DNA from: Streptacidiphilus sp. P02-A3a
GTDB lineage: Bacteria; Actinomycetota; Actinomycetes; Streptomycetales; Streptomycetaceae
DNA: 64,000 nt
Direction of reading: 5' to 3'
Assembly: GCF_014084105.1 (NCBI RefSeq)
Contig: NZ_CP048289.1
Location: forward strand, 877,922 to 941,921
Part shown: positions 48,450-55,854 of the stretch, piece by piece
Position numbering within the stretch: the stretch's first letter is position 1
Layout of the letters: each line of letters starts with the position of its first letter
Notes under the pieces: generated by a model
Databases searched by the model: none
What the model saw: the letters and a program-made list of their open reading frames with translations, nothing else
Told to the model about the DNA's origin: nothing
Program-made: the position numbers and the translations under genes

Positions 48450-49238
48450 TCAGTGCATCAGTTCCCCGGCGTTGACCAGCAGCGACTGGCCGGTGATCGC
48501 CCGGGCCCGGTCCGAGGCGAAGAACAGCGCGGCCTCGGCCACGTCGCCGTCGGTGGCCAGCTCCGGCAGCGCCATCCGCTCCGTCAGCCGGGCCCGCACC
48601 TCGTCCTCCGGCACCGCCTCGGTGCCCGCCGTCCAGCGCACGTACGCCTCCACCGCCGGGCCCCACATCCACCCCGGCAGCACGGTGTTGACCCGGATCC
48701 GCTCCGGGCCCAACTCCCGGGCCAGCGAGTACATGGCCGAGGTCAGCGCGCCCTTGGAGGCCGCGTACGCAGCCTGGCGGACCTGGCTGGGAGCGGCCAC
48801 CGCCGACTGGGTGCCGATGATCACCACCGAGCCCCCGCGCTCCCGCAGCGCGGGCAGGCAGGCGCGGGTCAGTTGCAGGGTGCCGATCAGGTTGACGTCC
48901 AGCACCTGCCGCCAGGCCGCGAAGTCGGCGTCGGCCAGGCCGCCGAAGTAGCTGTCCAGGGCGGCCACGTGGACCACCGCGTCGATCCGGCCGAAGCGCT
49001 CCACCGCGAGCGCGGCCAGGGCGGTGCAGGCGTCGTCGTCGGCGATGTCGGTGCCGCGCCAGACGCTGCGCCCGGGGTGCCCGTCCTCGATCTCGGCGGC
49101 GGTCTTGGCGAGGTTGGCCTCGGTGCGGGCGCCCAGCACCACGTTGGCGCCCTCGCGCGCGGCGCGGACGGCGACCTGCTGGCCGAGTCCCGGGCCCACC
49201 CCGGAGACCACGACCGTACGACCATCGAGCAGCGGCAT
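48450..49238 (-). CDS. Short-chain dehydrogenase/reductase
   Basis: 262 residues from ATG 49238 with GGGAGG upstream. Classical SDR: cofactor motif SGVGPGLGQ near residue 12, an Arg in GARTEANL suggesting NADP preference, a diverged NAAG segment (HVAALDS), and catalytic Ser, Tyr and Lys in IIGTQSAV and YAASKGAL. C-terminal SLLVNAGELMH fits the family. Substrate unknown. An inverted repeat at 49258-49272 matches one upstream of the EthD-like gene, implying shared control. Confidence 0.9.
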   Translation of the reverse strand: MPLLDGRTVVVSGVGPGLGQQVAVRAAREGANVVLGARTEANLAKTAAEIEDGHPGRSVWRGTDIADDDACTALAALAVERFGRIDAVVHVAALDSYFGGLADADFAAWRQVLDVNLIGTLQLTRACLPALRERGGSVVIIGTQSAVAAPSQVRQAAYAASKGALTSAMYSLARELGPERIRVNTVLPGWMWGPAVEAYVRWTAGTEAVPEDEVRARLTERMALPELATDGDVAEAALFFASDRARAITGQSLLVNAGELMH

Positions 49239-49257
49239 GCCGCACCTCCCAGCAAAT

Positions 49258-49272
49258 CTGACGATGCGTCAG
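49258..49272. promoter_or_regulatory. Inverted-repeat operator upstream of the SDR gene
   Basis: CTGAC-GATGC-GTCAG, containing the perfect core TGACG-N3-CGTCA, starts 20 bases before the SDR start. The same pattern recurs at 50159-50173. Confidence 0.65.
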
Positions 49273-49341
49273 CTTAGGTCGGCGGGACCGGATTTACCAG
49301 AGCCGGGTGGCTCCGGGGCGGGCGGCGCGGCGCGGCGCGGC

Positions 49342-50040
49342 TCAGTGGCGGTGCTCCCGGTCCGGGATCAGCTTCCAGAAGCGCTCGGCCAGCGGCGGCG
49401 GCTCGGTCGCGGGCTCCTCCGGGGTCCGCGTGGCACCCCACATCACGCCCGAGGCCTGCCCCTCGTCGTTCAGCACCCGCAGCGCCTGCTCGACGTCCGC
49501 CCGTTCCAGCGTCGGCACCAGCCGCAGCAGCGGGACCACCTGCGAGGACCAGCGTCCGTCCACCGCGCGCTGTAGCACCTCCCGCAGGTCGTCCTCGCGC
49601 CCGGTCGCCAGGGCCAGGCCGTACGGGGTCAGTCGCAGCGCGTCGGCGAGCAGGATGGTCTGCTCGATCTCGCCCTGCCAGCGGGGCGCCTGCTCCAGTT
49701 GCGCGTACACCCTTGGGGTCAGGCCCAGTTGCCGGGCGACGTCCTCCAACGGCAGGTCCATCGCCAGTCGGTGGTCGCGGACGCTGCGGGCCCGGCCGCC
49801 CATCAGCTGCCCGGGGGTGCACCACAGCGTCCGTGCCAGCGCCACCAGTTCGCGCTCGCTGGGCAGCAACTCGCCCGACTCCCAGGCGATCACCTGCGGC
49901 GCGGCGACCTGTACGCCGTGTGCCGCCATGTCGCGGGCCACCAGGGCGGGTGTCAGCCGCAGGAGCCGCCGGGCCTGCCAGGCGGCAGCCGGGTGGAACG
50001 GCACGGGAGCGGCGGCGGGGAGGGATGCGCGTCTTCGCAT
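49342..50040 (-). CDS. XRE-type protein with two helix-turn-helix-like segments
   Basis: 232 residues. Residues about 27-66 (LTPALVARDMAAHGVQVAAPQVIAWESGE) form one XRE-like helix-turn-helix and residues about 93-130 (LPLEDVARQLGLTPRVYAQLEQAP) a second. The C-terminal 90 residues are helical, with no known sensor domain. GAGGA precedes the ATG closely; TATCGT lies 8 bases upstream. It lies between the SDR and EthD-like genes, whose operators match, so it is a candidate regulator, although such repeats are more typical of TetR proteins. Confidence 0.7.
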   Translation of the reverse strand: MRRRASLPAAAPVPFHPAAAWQARRLLRLTPALVARDMAAHGVQVAAPQVIAWESGELLPSERELVALARTLWCTPGQLMGGRARSVRDHRLAMDLPLEDVARQLGLTPRVYAQLEQAPRWQGEIEQTILLADALRLTPYGLALATGREDDLREVLQRAVDGRWSSQVVPLLRLVPTLERADVEQALRVLNDEGQASGVMWGATRTPEEPATEPPPLAERFWKLIPDREHRH

Positions 50041-50158
50041 GCATCCTCACGATAGGTCCGGCGGCGCGGCCCGCCCACCGGTGGATCATCCGAAGCCGCC
50101 GTCCGGCCGTGGCCACCGGCTCGTAGGAAGCTCCGCGGCTCTGGGAAGTGCAGGAGAT

Positions 50159-50173
50159 CTGACATACCGTCAG
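50159..50173. promoter_or_regulatory. Inverted-repeat operator upstream of the EthD-like gene
   Basis: CTGAC-ATACC-GTCAG, 30 bases before the start codon at 50204; both this and the SDR copy are preceded by AT. Confidence 0.65.
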
Positions 50174-50203
50174 TCATTCGCAACGCACCGGGGAGGCCGG
50201 GAG

Positions 50204-51043
50204 ATGACGGACGAGGATCTGGACCGCTATGCCGAGCTGGCGTCGCGCGGCCCGTACGGGGTGGCCATCGGCAGCGCGCTGATCACCATGGTCGAGCCGC
50301 ACCCGGGCCACGAGTACGGCTACAACCGCTGGTACGAGGACGACCACTTCTACGCCGGGGCCATGGCCATGCCCTGGATGTTCGCCGGTCGCCGCTGGGT
50401 GGCCACCCGTGACCTGCAACTGCTGCGCTACCCGGAGAAGTCGGCGGTCGCCGAGCCGGTCGCCGCCGGGTGCTACCTCTCGGTGTACTGGATCAACGAG
50501 GGCCGCCAGGACGCCCACATGCGCTGGACCGTGGGCATCAACAAGCGGCTCAACCGCGACGGCCGGGTCTACCGCGACCGCACCCACGTCTTCACCGCCT
50601 TCCAGCAGCACGTGGCCGCCGCCTACCGGGACGGCGCGGCCGGCCCGCGCGACGTGCACGCGCTCGACCACCCCTACGCCGGGCTGGTGCTCCAGGTGAT
50701 CGACGCCGAGGACGCGGCCGGACGGGACCGGCTCGCCGACTGGCTGCTGGACCGGCACCTGCCGGGGCGGCTCCGGGCGGGCGGCCCGGCCGCGATGTGC
50801 GTGCTGTTCCGGCCGCTGCCGCTGCCCGGGGACAGGATGACCTACGTCAAGCAGGTGGAGGGGGTGGACACCCGGCTCACCCTGCTCTGGTTCCTGGAGC
50901 AGGACCCACGGGCCTGCTGGGACGCCTTCACCGGCCTCGACACCGAGGTCGCGGCGGCGGTGCCGGGGGCCAGGGTGGAACTGGTCGCGCCGTTCGTGCC
51001 GACCCTGCCGGGGACCGACCGCTACGTCGACCAACTGCGCTGA
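50204..51043 (+). CDS. EthD-like dimeric alpha-beta-barrel protein, function unknown
   Basis: 279 residues from ATG 50204 with GGGAGG upstream. Two ferredoxin-like halves can be seen. The first has YNRWYEDDHFYAGAMAMPWMFAGRRW, resembling the NRWYxxxHxxE-type core of EthD and related dimeric barrels; the second includes TYVKQVEGVDTRLTLLWFLEQDPRACWDAFTGL. Such proteins often act with oxidoreductases in degradation of aromatic, ether or steroid compounds. The matching operator before the SDR supports a joint pathway, which remains inference. Confidence 0.6.
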   Translation: MTDEDLDRYAELASRGPYGVAIGSALITMVEPHPGHEYGYNRWYEDDHFYAGAMAMPWMFAGRRWVATRDLQLLRYPEKSAVAEPVAAGCYLSVYWINEGRQDAHMRWTVGINKRLNRDGRVYRDRTHVFTAFQQHVAAAYRDGAAGPRDVHALDHPYAGLVLQVIDAEDAAGRDRLADWLLDRHLPGRLRAGGPAAMCVLFRPLPLPGDRMTYVKQVEGVDTRLTLLWFLEQDPRACWDAFTGLDTEVAAAVPGARVELVAPFVPTLPGTDRYVDQLR

Positions 51044-51049
51044 CCACCC

Positions 51050-51092
51050 CCGCCGCCCTGCCCGGCGCCGCCCTGCCCCCCGCCGCCCTGCC
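51050..51092 (+). repeat. GC-rich tandem repeat, three copies of GCCGCCCTGCC
   Basis: Directly after the EthD-like gene, the unit CCGCCGCCCTGCCC repeats about three times with small changes before a terminator. Confidence 0.6.
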
Positions 51093-51104
51093 CGTAGAGC
51101 GGCG

Positions 51105-51134
51105 TGGGCCCCCTTGCGGAGGCAAGGGGGCCCA
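51105..51134. terminator. 13-base perfect-stem hairpin between convergent genes
   Basis: GGGCCCCCTTGC and GCAAGGGGGCCC pair exactly around GGAG, plus an outer T-A pair. Between the EthD-like gene and the convergent DUF397 gene. Confidence 0.85.
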
Positions 51135-51179
51135 GTGGTGGTGGCCGCCCCGCAGCGGGGGCGGGTGGCGATCGCCCGG

Positions 51180-51392
51180 TCAGCGCACCTCGAAGGCGCC
51201 GCCGGTGACATCGGCGACGAACGCGGTCCAGGCGTCGGCGCTGAAGTGCAGCGCCGGGCCTTTCGGGTCCTTGGAGTCGCGGACGGCCATGCCTGCCTCA
51301 GGCGTGGCGACCTCGACGCAGTTCCCGTTCCCCGAGTAGGAGGACTTGCGCCAGGCGAGGTCGGACTCGGCGGTGAGGATGTTGTGGTCCAT
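51180..51392 (-). CDS. DUF397 protein (partner of XRE/Scr1 regulator)
   Basis: 70 residues, the usual DUF397 length, with the hallmark WRKSSYSGNGNCVEVA, VRDSKDPKGPALHFS and a C-terminal WTAFVADV. DUF397 proteins pair with Scr1/WhiJ-type XRE regulators in streptomycetes and affect development and antibiotic synthesis. Here 186 bases, unusually long, separate it from its regulator, and an inverted repeat at 51455-51473 lies in that gap. Confidence 0.92.
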   Translation of the reverse strand: MDHNILTAESDLAWRKSSYSGNGNCVEVATPEAGMAVRDSKDPKGPALHFSADAWTAFVADVTGGAFEVR

Positions 51393-51454
51393 GAAGGCTC
51401 ACTCCGGTTTCGCAGATGATGGCTCGCGGTGGTTGATCTGCCTTCAGTGTTGCT

Positions 51455-51473
51455 CCGGAATCTGTGATTCCGG
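51455..51473. promoter_or_regulatory. Perfect inverted repeat upstream of DUF397
   Basis: CCGGAATC-TGT-GATTCCGG, an 8-base inverted repeat with a 3-base spacer, 62 bases before the DUF397 start. Probable operator, most simply for the adjacent XRE regulator. Confidence 0.65.
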
Positions 51474-51578
51474 CTTTCCAGATATTCGTACACCCCCCAG
51501 AGGGGCCAATCTGCGGGGAGTCGGCACGCCGTCGGTGACTTTCCGGTACAGTCCGCGCTTCCGCTCGACCGTACGCGG

Positions 51579-52442
51579 TCAGCGGGCGAAGTCCTTGGCG
51601 ACGCGGTCGATCAGGTCGCGGGTCTGGTCCGGGCCGAGGGCCATCGCCCGCAGGTGCTCGTACAGCGTGGAGTAGGTCTTCACGTCCGCCTCCTTCTCCA
51701 GGTAGAGGTCGCTGGTGACGCCCTCCAGGTAGACGATGGTGGCGTCGGCCTCGTCCTCGAACTCCAGGATCGAGAAGGTGCCGCTCATCCCCGGGTGCGC
51801 GCCGATCCCGTACGGCAGGACCTGGACCGTGATGTGCGACTGGTGGCTGAGCGCGATCAGGTGCTCCAACTGCTCGCGCATCACCTGCGGGCCGCCGACC
51901 TCGCGGTGCAGCACCGCCTCGTCCAGCACCGCCCACATCCGCAGCGGCTTGTCCGGGTCCTGCATCACCTCCTGGCGGCGCATCCGGATCTCGATCCGCT
52001 TCTCGTTCTGCTCGGGCAGGGCCTCCGGCTGGATGCCCGCGATCACAGCGGCGGCGTACTCGCGGGTCTGCAGCATCCCCGGCACGAACAGCGACTCGTA
52101 GTTCCGCGCCGAGACGGCGTTCGCCTCAAGGCCGATGTACACGCTGTACGGGACGTCGCCGAAGGCGTGCCACCAGCCCCGCTGGCGGGACTCCCGGGCC
52201 ATCGTCATCAGCGCGTCGATCAGTTTCTCGTCCGTCACCGAGTAGACGCGGCAGAGGTCGCGTACGTCGCGCTGGCTGATGGCGCGTCGACCGTTCTCCA
52301 GTCGGCTGATCTTCGACTGGGAGACGAGGAGTTGCTGCGCGACATCCTCGGCTGTGAGCTTCCGCTCCTCGCGCAGTTCACGTAGTTTCGCGCCGAGCCT
52401 GCGGCGGCGGACGGTCGGGTTGATGCTCGCGGACGAGGACAA
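51579..52442 (-). CDS. XRE/Scr1-family regulator (DUF5753)
   Basis: 287 residues. N-terminal XRE helix-turn-helix, residues about 15-72 (LGAKLRELREERKLTAEDVAQQLLVSQSKISRLENGRR). The DUF5753 domain follows, with the family marks YIGLEANAVSARNYESLFVPGMLQTREYA and LPYGIGAHPGMSGTFSILEF. It pairs with the DUF397 protein encoded downstream on the same strand. Confidence 0.95.
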   Translation of the reverse strand: MSSSASINPTVRRRRLGAKLRELREERKLTAEDVAQQLLVSQSKISRLENGRRAISQRDVRDLCRVYSVTDEKLIDALMTMARESRQRGWWHAFGDVPYSVYIGLEANAVSARNYESLFVPGMLQTREYAAAVIAGIQPEALPEQNEKRIEIRMRRQEVMQDPDKPLRMWAVLDEAVLHREVGGPQVMREQLEHLIALSHQSHITVQVLPYGIGAHPGMSGTFSILEFEDEADATIVYLEGVTSDLYLEKEADVKTYSTLYEHLRAMALGPDQTRDLIDRVAKDFAR

Positions 52443-52640
52443 CGGGTCCTCCGGCTCTGGTGGGGTGACGTTCTTTATTCGTTGGTATCCCTCTCGTTCA
52501 GCAGGATGCCACTACGGACCGCCCCCGCGTGGGGCAATCGGCCCGGATCGGCTCCGGCAACCGGAAAGAGCGGGCGCGCGCTGCGCGGCGCGCGCCGTTC
52601 TGCTAAGGAAGCCCATGTGGCCGGGGGCGCACAAAGCCGA

Positions 52641-52682
52641 CCGCCGTCCGCCCCGCGAGGGTGGTCGCGGGACGGGCGGCGG
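52641..52682 (-). terminator. Hairpin downstream of the GOLPH3-like gene
   Basis: Arms 52641-52658 and 52665-52682 pair at 16 of 18 positions around a 6-base loop. Located 35 bases after the minus-strand GOLPH3 stop; the rest of 52443-52716 shows only the XRE promoter area and no gene. Confidence 0.65.
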
Positions 52683-52716
52683 CCGAGGGTGGAGCGGCCG
52701 TGCGCGGTGTCAGCCG

Positions 52717-53448
52717 TCAGCGGGCTGCCACCCTCGCCATTCCGGGCAGGGCAGGGGATCGCCCCGCCGGTCGGGCGGCGGCGGCCCGGTTGGGGGCCGG
52801 TGCGCCACCCCTCACCTGGGCTGCGGGCAGGCCGTTCTGCACGTCCATGACGGCGTGGGCGACCATTCCGCCGAGGGGGTCGTACCTGATCAGGTCACGC
52901 AGCCGTGACCTTGAGGAACGCCCCTCGTTACCGGGGTAGAGATGCTTTCCCAGGCCCACGGCGTGGGCCAGGGCGGCCAGCGCGGCAGTCCGGGGGTCCG
53001 GGGGGATCCCGGTCCGGATGGCCGTGTCCAGCCGTTCCTTGATCGCGCTGTTCGTGCAGTCGTCCGACGCCTGGTACCGCGTCGTCGGCAGCACTCCGCA
53101 CACCTGGCCCGGCACCGCCCGCACCATCTCGCACCGCTCCAGGTGCGCGAGGTACGTCTGGCGCAGCCCCAGCCGGGGCCCACCGATCCAGTGAACGGCA
53201 CGCACCGCACTGCCGCGCCTGCGCAGCAGTTCCAGGGCGTGGTCCAGTGTCGGGTCACCGGTCGGCCGTGGATTCACCACGGCTATCCGGTCCCCGTCAG
53301 GGACTATTCGTCCGGCCATGGCCAGCTCGACGAGCTGTGCTCCGGCCAGCCCGAGGTCAAGGGTCTGCGGTTGCGCGGTGGTCCCGGTCGCCGGGTCCAG
53401 TGCGAGCAACAACAGTTCCTCGGGAATTGTTCTGCGGCTCTTGCCCAT
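52717..53448 (-). CDS. GOLPH3/VPS74-family protein
   Basis: 243 residues. The family start TIPEELLLLALDPATG and the following AGAQLVELAMAGRIVPDGDRIAVV match GOLPH3 proteins, which in eukaryotes bind phosphatidylinositol-4-phosphate. Bacterial copies are common in streptomycetes, often several per genome, with unknown function; phosphoinositide binding here is unproven. The C-terminal 30 residues are Ala/Arg/Pro-rich. Confidence 0.9.
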   Translation of the reverse strand: MGKSRRTIPEELLLLALDPATGTTAQPQTLDLGLAGAQLVELAMAGRIVPDGDRIAVVNPRPTGDPTLDHALELLRRRGSAVRAVHWIGGPRLGLRQTYLAHLERCEMVRAVPGQVCGVLPTTRYQASDDCTNSAIKERLDTAIRTGIPPDPRTAALAALAHAVGLGKHLYPGNEGRSSRSRLRDLIRYDPLGGMVAHAVMDVQNGLPAAQVRGGAPAPNRAAAARPAGRSPALPGMARVAAR

Positions 53449-53703
53449 CCAAGCCTCCCCGCGTGGATGAAGACAGAGTGACGCCTCTCACACCTCGCTG
53501 TCGAGAGTGCCTAGAGAGTGACACGACACCGTGATCTGTGGAACCGCCCGGATGAACCCCACGTCTGGCACTTGAGTGGGTGCCGACACTGAGGAATCGC
53601 CGGTGAGGGGCGCCGCGTACCAAGGTTTTCGGGGCTGTGAAGGAAACTAGTGCCGGAGCGCCGTTCTTGGGCGCGCACCGGACGCGCGAGGAGGCTGGGA
53701 TAC
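53449..53703. other. Divergent gap GOLPH3 / carboxypeptidase
   Basis: 255 bases. Near the GOLPH3 start are repeated AGAGTG elements: AGAGTGAC at 53475-53482 and 53515-53522, and GAGAGTGC at 53503-53510, possibly binding sites. The rest shows no gene; GAGGAGG precedes the chosen carboxypeptidase start. Confidence 0.4.
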
Positions 53704-55788
53704 GTGGGCGAGTCCCCCGACAGGGTGGAACGGAACAAGGACGCGGGCGTCGAAGACGACGTGGACATGGGGGAGTTCGAACGCGACCTGAACCACGGGG
53801 CCGCGGTGGACGCGGTGGACGCGGCTGGTTCCGAGGATGTCGGGCATGACGGGGACCTCGGGGACCTCAGGGACGCCGGGGACGCCGATGACCAGCAGCG
53901 TGTCGCGGACCCGGAGGACCCGGAGGACCCGGAGGACCCGGAGGACCCGGAGGCCTCGGAGGACGTGCCGGGCGTTGGCGATGAGCCGGACGGCCGGGCT
54001 GCCGAGGCCGCCGTCGCCCCGCCTGCCCCGTCCGCCCCGGCGGAACAGCCGACCGACGCCGCCCGATCCCCGCAGACGGAAACCACTCCGCCCGCGCCCC
54101 GCCCCGCCGCCACCGAGGACTCAGCCACCGCCGAGGCGCCCGCCGACGAGGCCGAGGCCGCTGGGAACCGGGACTCCGCCGCCGAGGCACCCGCCGGGCC
54201 CGCTGCCGCCCCTCTGCGGGAGCCCGCCGCCGACGAGCCCGCCGACGAGCCCGCCGCCGAGGCGCCCGGGGACGGGGACGGGGGTGCGGGGCGGGGCTCG
54301 GCCTCCGCTGCCGTCGGGCGGGGGGAGCCGGCCCGGGTCGGGGCGGGGTCCGGCTGGGCCGGGGGGACGACGGGTGGGGCGACCACCACCACCGCGCTGT
54401 GGGCGCCGCCCGAGACCGCCACGCAGGCGCTGCCGCAGGCCGCCCCGCAGGCCGTCGGTGACCCCGCGCTGGGCCCGGAGGGCGCCGTGGCGACCCCGGA
54501 GACCACCTCCGAGGCGCTGGAGATCCTGGCCACCCTCAGCAGCCGTCCGATGACCCCGCTGCGCCGCGCGCTCAAGCGGATCAGCCTCTGGGGCGGCCTG
54601 CTCTGCTTCCTGCTCGCGATCGCGGCCTTCGTCCAGGTGCTGCGCCCGCTGCCGACGCCGGTGCTGAAGCTGACCGCCGCCTCCAGCTACACCTTCGCCG
54701 GGTCCGCTCCGGCCCTCGCCTGGCCGACCGCGGGTCAGTCCGCCGTGGAGGTGGACGGTCTCGGCTCGCTCGGCAGCAGCGGGCCGGAGAACCCGGTGCC
54801 GATCGCCAGTGTGACCAAGGTGATGACGGCTCACCTGGTGCTGAAGGACCACCCGCTGAACGTCGGCCAGCAGGGTCCGGTGATCGTCGTGGACCAGCAG
54901 GCGGTGGACGACTACACCAAGGGCCACAGCGACGGCGAGTCGGTGATGAAGGTCAGCAAGGGCGAGCAGCTGACCGAGTACCAGGCGTTGCAGATGCTGC
55001 TGATCCCCTCGGCCAACAACGTCGCCCGGCTGCTCGGCCGCTGGGACGCCGGTACCGACGCGGCCTTCGTCGCCAAGATGCAGACCGAGGCGGCGGCGCT
55101 GGGGATGTCCCAGACCACCTACACCGACCCCAGCGGCCTGCTGGACACCACCAAGAGCACCGCGAACGACCAGCTGAAGCTGGCCAGGGTCGCGATCGAG
55201 ACCCCGGTGTTCCGGCAGATCGTCAGCACCACCACCTTCTCCCCGCCGGAGAACGGCCCGACGCCCAACACCAACGCGCTGATCGGCCAGGACGGCGTCA
55301 TCGGCATCAAGACCGGCTCCGACTCGGCCGCGCTGGGCTGCCTGATGTGGGCGGCCAGGACCACGGTCGGCGGCACCACGCAGACGGTACTGGGCGTGAC
55401 CCTGGGTCAGCCCGCGCTCAGCCCGACCTTCGGCATCCTCGACAACGTGATGGCGACCAGCAAGAAACTGCTGGTCAGCGCCGAGCACGTGCTTCAGTCG
55501 CAGGTCCTGGTGAAGCAGGGCCAGATCGTCGGCTACGTGGACGACGGCGAGGGCGGCCGGACGCCGCTGACCGCCGCCCAGGACGTGAACGTGGTCGGCT
55601 GGTCGGGCACGACCGTCCCGGTGTCGCTGGCGGCGCTGGGCGGGGTCCTGCCGCACACCGGCAAGGCCGGTGAGGCGGTGGGCTACCTGGTGGTCGGCTC
55701 CGGGGCGAGCGCCCAGCGGATCCCGGTCACGCTCCGGTCCGACCTGGCCGAGCCCTCCTACGGGGCCCGGCTGACCCGCCTCGGCTGA
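53704..55788 (+). CDS. D-alanyl-D-alanine carboxypeptidase with long cytoplasmic tail
   Basis: 694 residues from GTG 53704, chosen for AGGAGG at about 11 bases and the start VGESPDR; a GTG at 53650 gives 18 more residues. Residues 1-290 are acidic, Ala/Pro/Glu-rich and low complexity, predicted cytoplasmic. A single membrane segment lies near 294-316 (LWGGLLCFLLAIAAFVQVL). The external serine-peptidase S11 domain carries S369-x-x-K (SVTK), S436-A-N and K536-T-G. It trims the terminal D-Ala of peptidoglycan stems. The catalytic motifs are complete; the long tail may recruit division or polar-growth partners. Confidence 0.92.
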   Translation: MGESPDRVERNKDAGVEDDVDMGEFERDLNHGAAVDAVDAAGSEDVGHDGDLGDLRDAGDADDQQRVADPEDPEDPEDPEDPEASEDVPGVGDEPDGRAAEAAVAPPAPSAPAEQPTDAARSPQTETTPPAPRPAATEDSATAEAPADEAEAAGNRDSAAEAPAGPAAAPLREPAADEPADEPAAEAPGDGDGGAGRGSASAAVGRGEPARVGAGSGWAGGTTGGATTTTALWAPPETATQALPQAAPQAVGDPALGPEGAVATPETTSEALEILATLSSRPMTPLRRALKRISLWGGLLCFLLAIAAFVQVLRPLPTPVLKLTAASSYTFAGSAPALAWPTAGQSAVEVDGLGSLGSSGPENPVPIASVTKVMTAHLVLKDHPLNVGQQGPVIVVDQQAVDDYTKGHSDGESVMKVSKGEQLTEYQALQMLLIPSANNVARLLGRWDAGTDAAFVAKMQTEAAALGMSQTTYTDPSGLLDTTKSTANDQLKLARVAIETPVFRQIVSTTTFSPPENGPTPNTNALIGQDGVIGIKTGSDSAALGCLMWAARTTVGGTTQTVLGVTLGQPALSPTFGILDNVMATSKKLLVSAEHVLQSQVLVKQGQIVGYVDDGEGGRTPLTAAQDVNVVGWSGTTVPVSLAALGGVLPHTGKAGEAVGYLVVGSGASAQRIPVTLRSDLAEPSYGARLTRLG
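53908..53952 (+). repeat. Five exact 9-base repeats in the carboxypeptidase gene
   Basis: GACCCGGAG repeats five times in frame, encoding DPE units in the acidic cytoplasmic tail. Confidence 0.9.
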
Positions 55789-55824
55789 CCCCGCCTCGGC
55801 TGACCCCGCGCGGAACCGCAGGAC

Positions 55825-55854
55825 CGCCCCGGTGCCTACATGTGCACCGGGGCG
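55825..55854. terminator. Hairpin overlapping the end of the efflux gene
   Basis: CGCCCCGGTGC and GCACCGGGGCG pair exactly around CTACATGT; the loop contains the stop codon of the minus-strand efflux gene. Serves both convergent genes. Confidence 0.7.
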
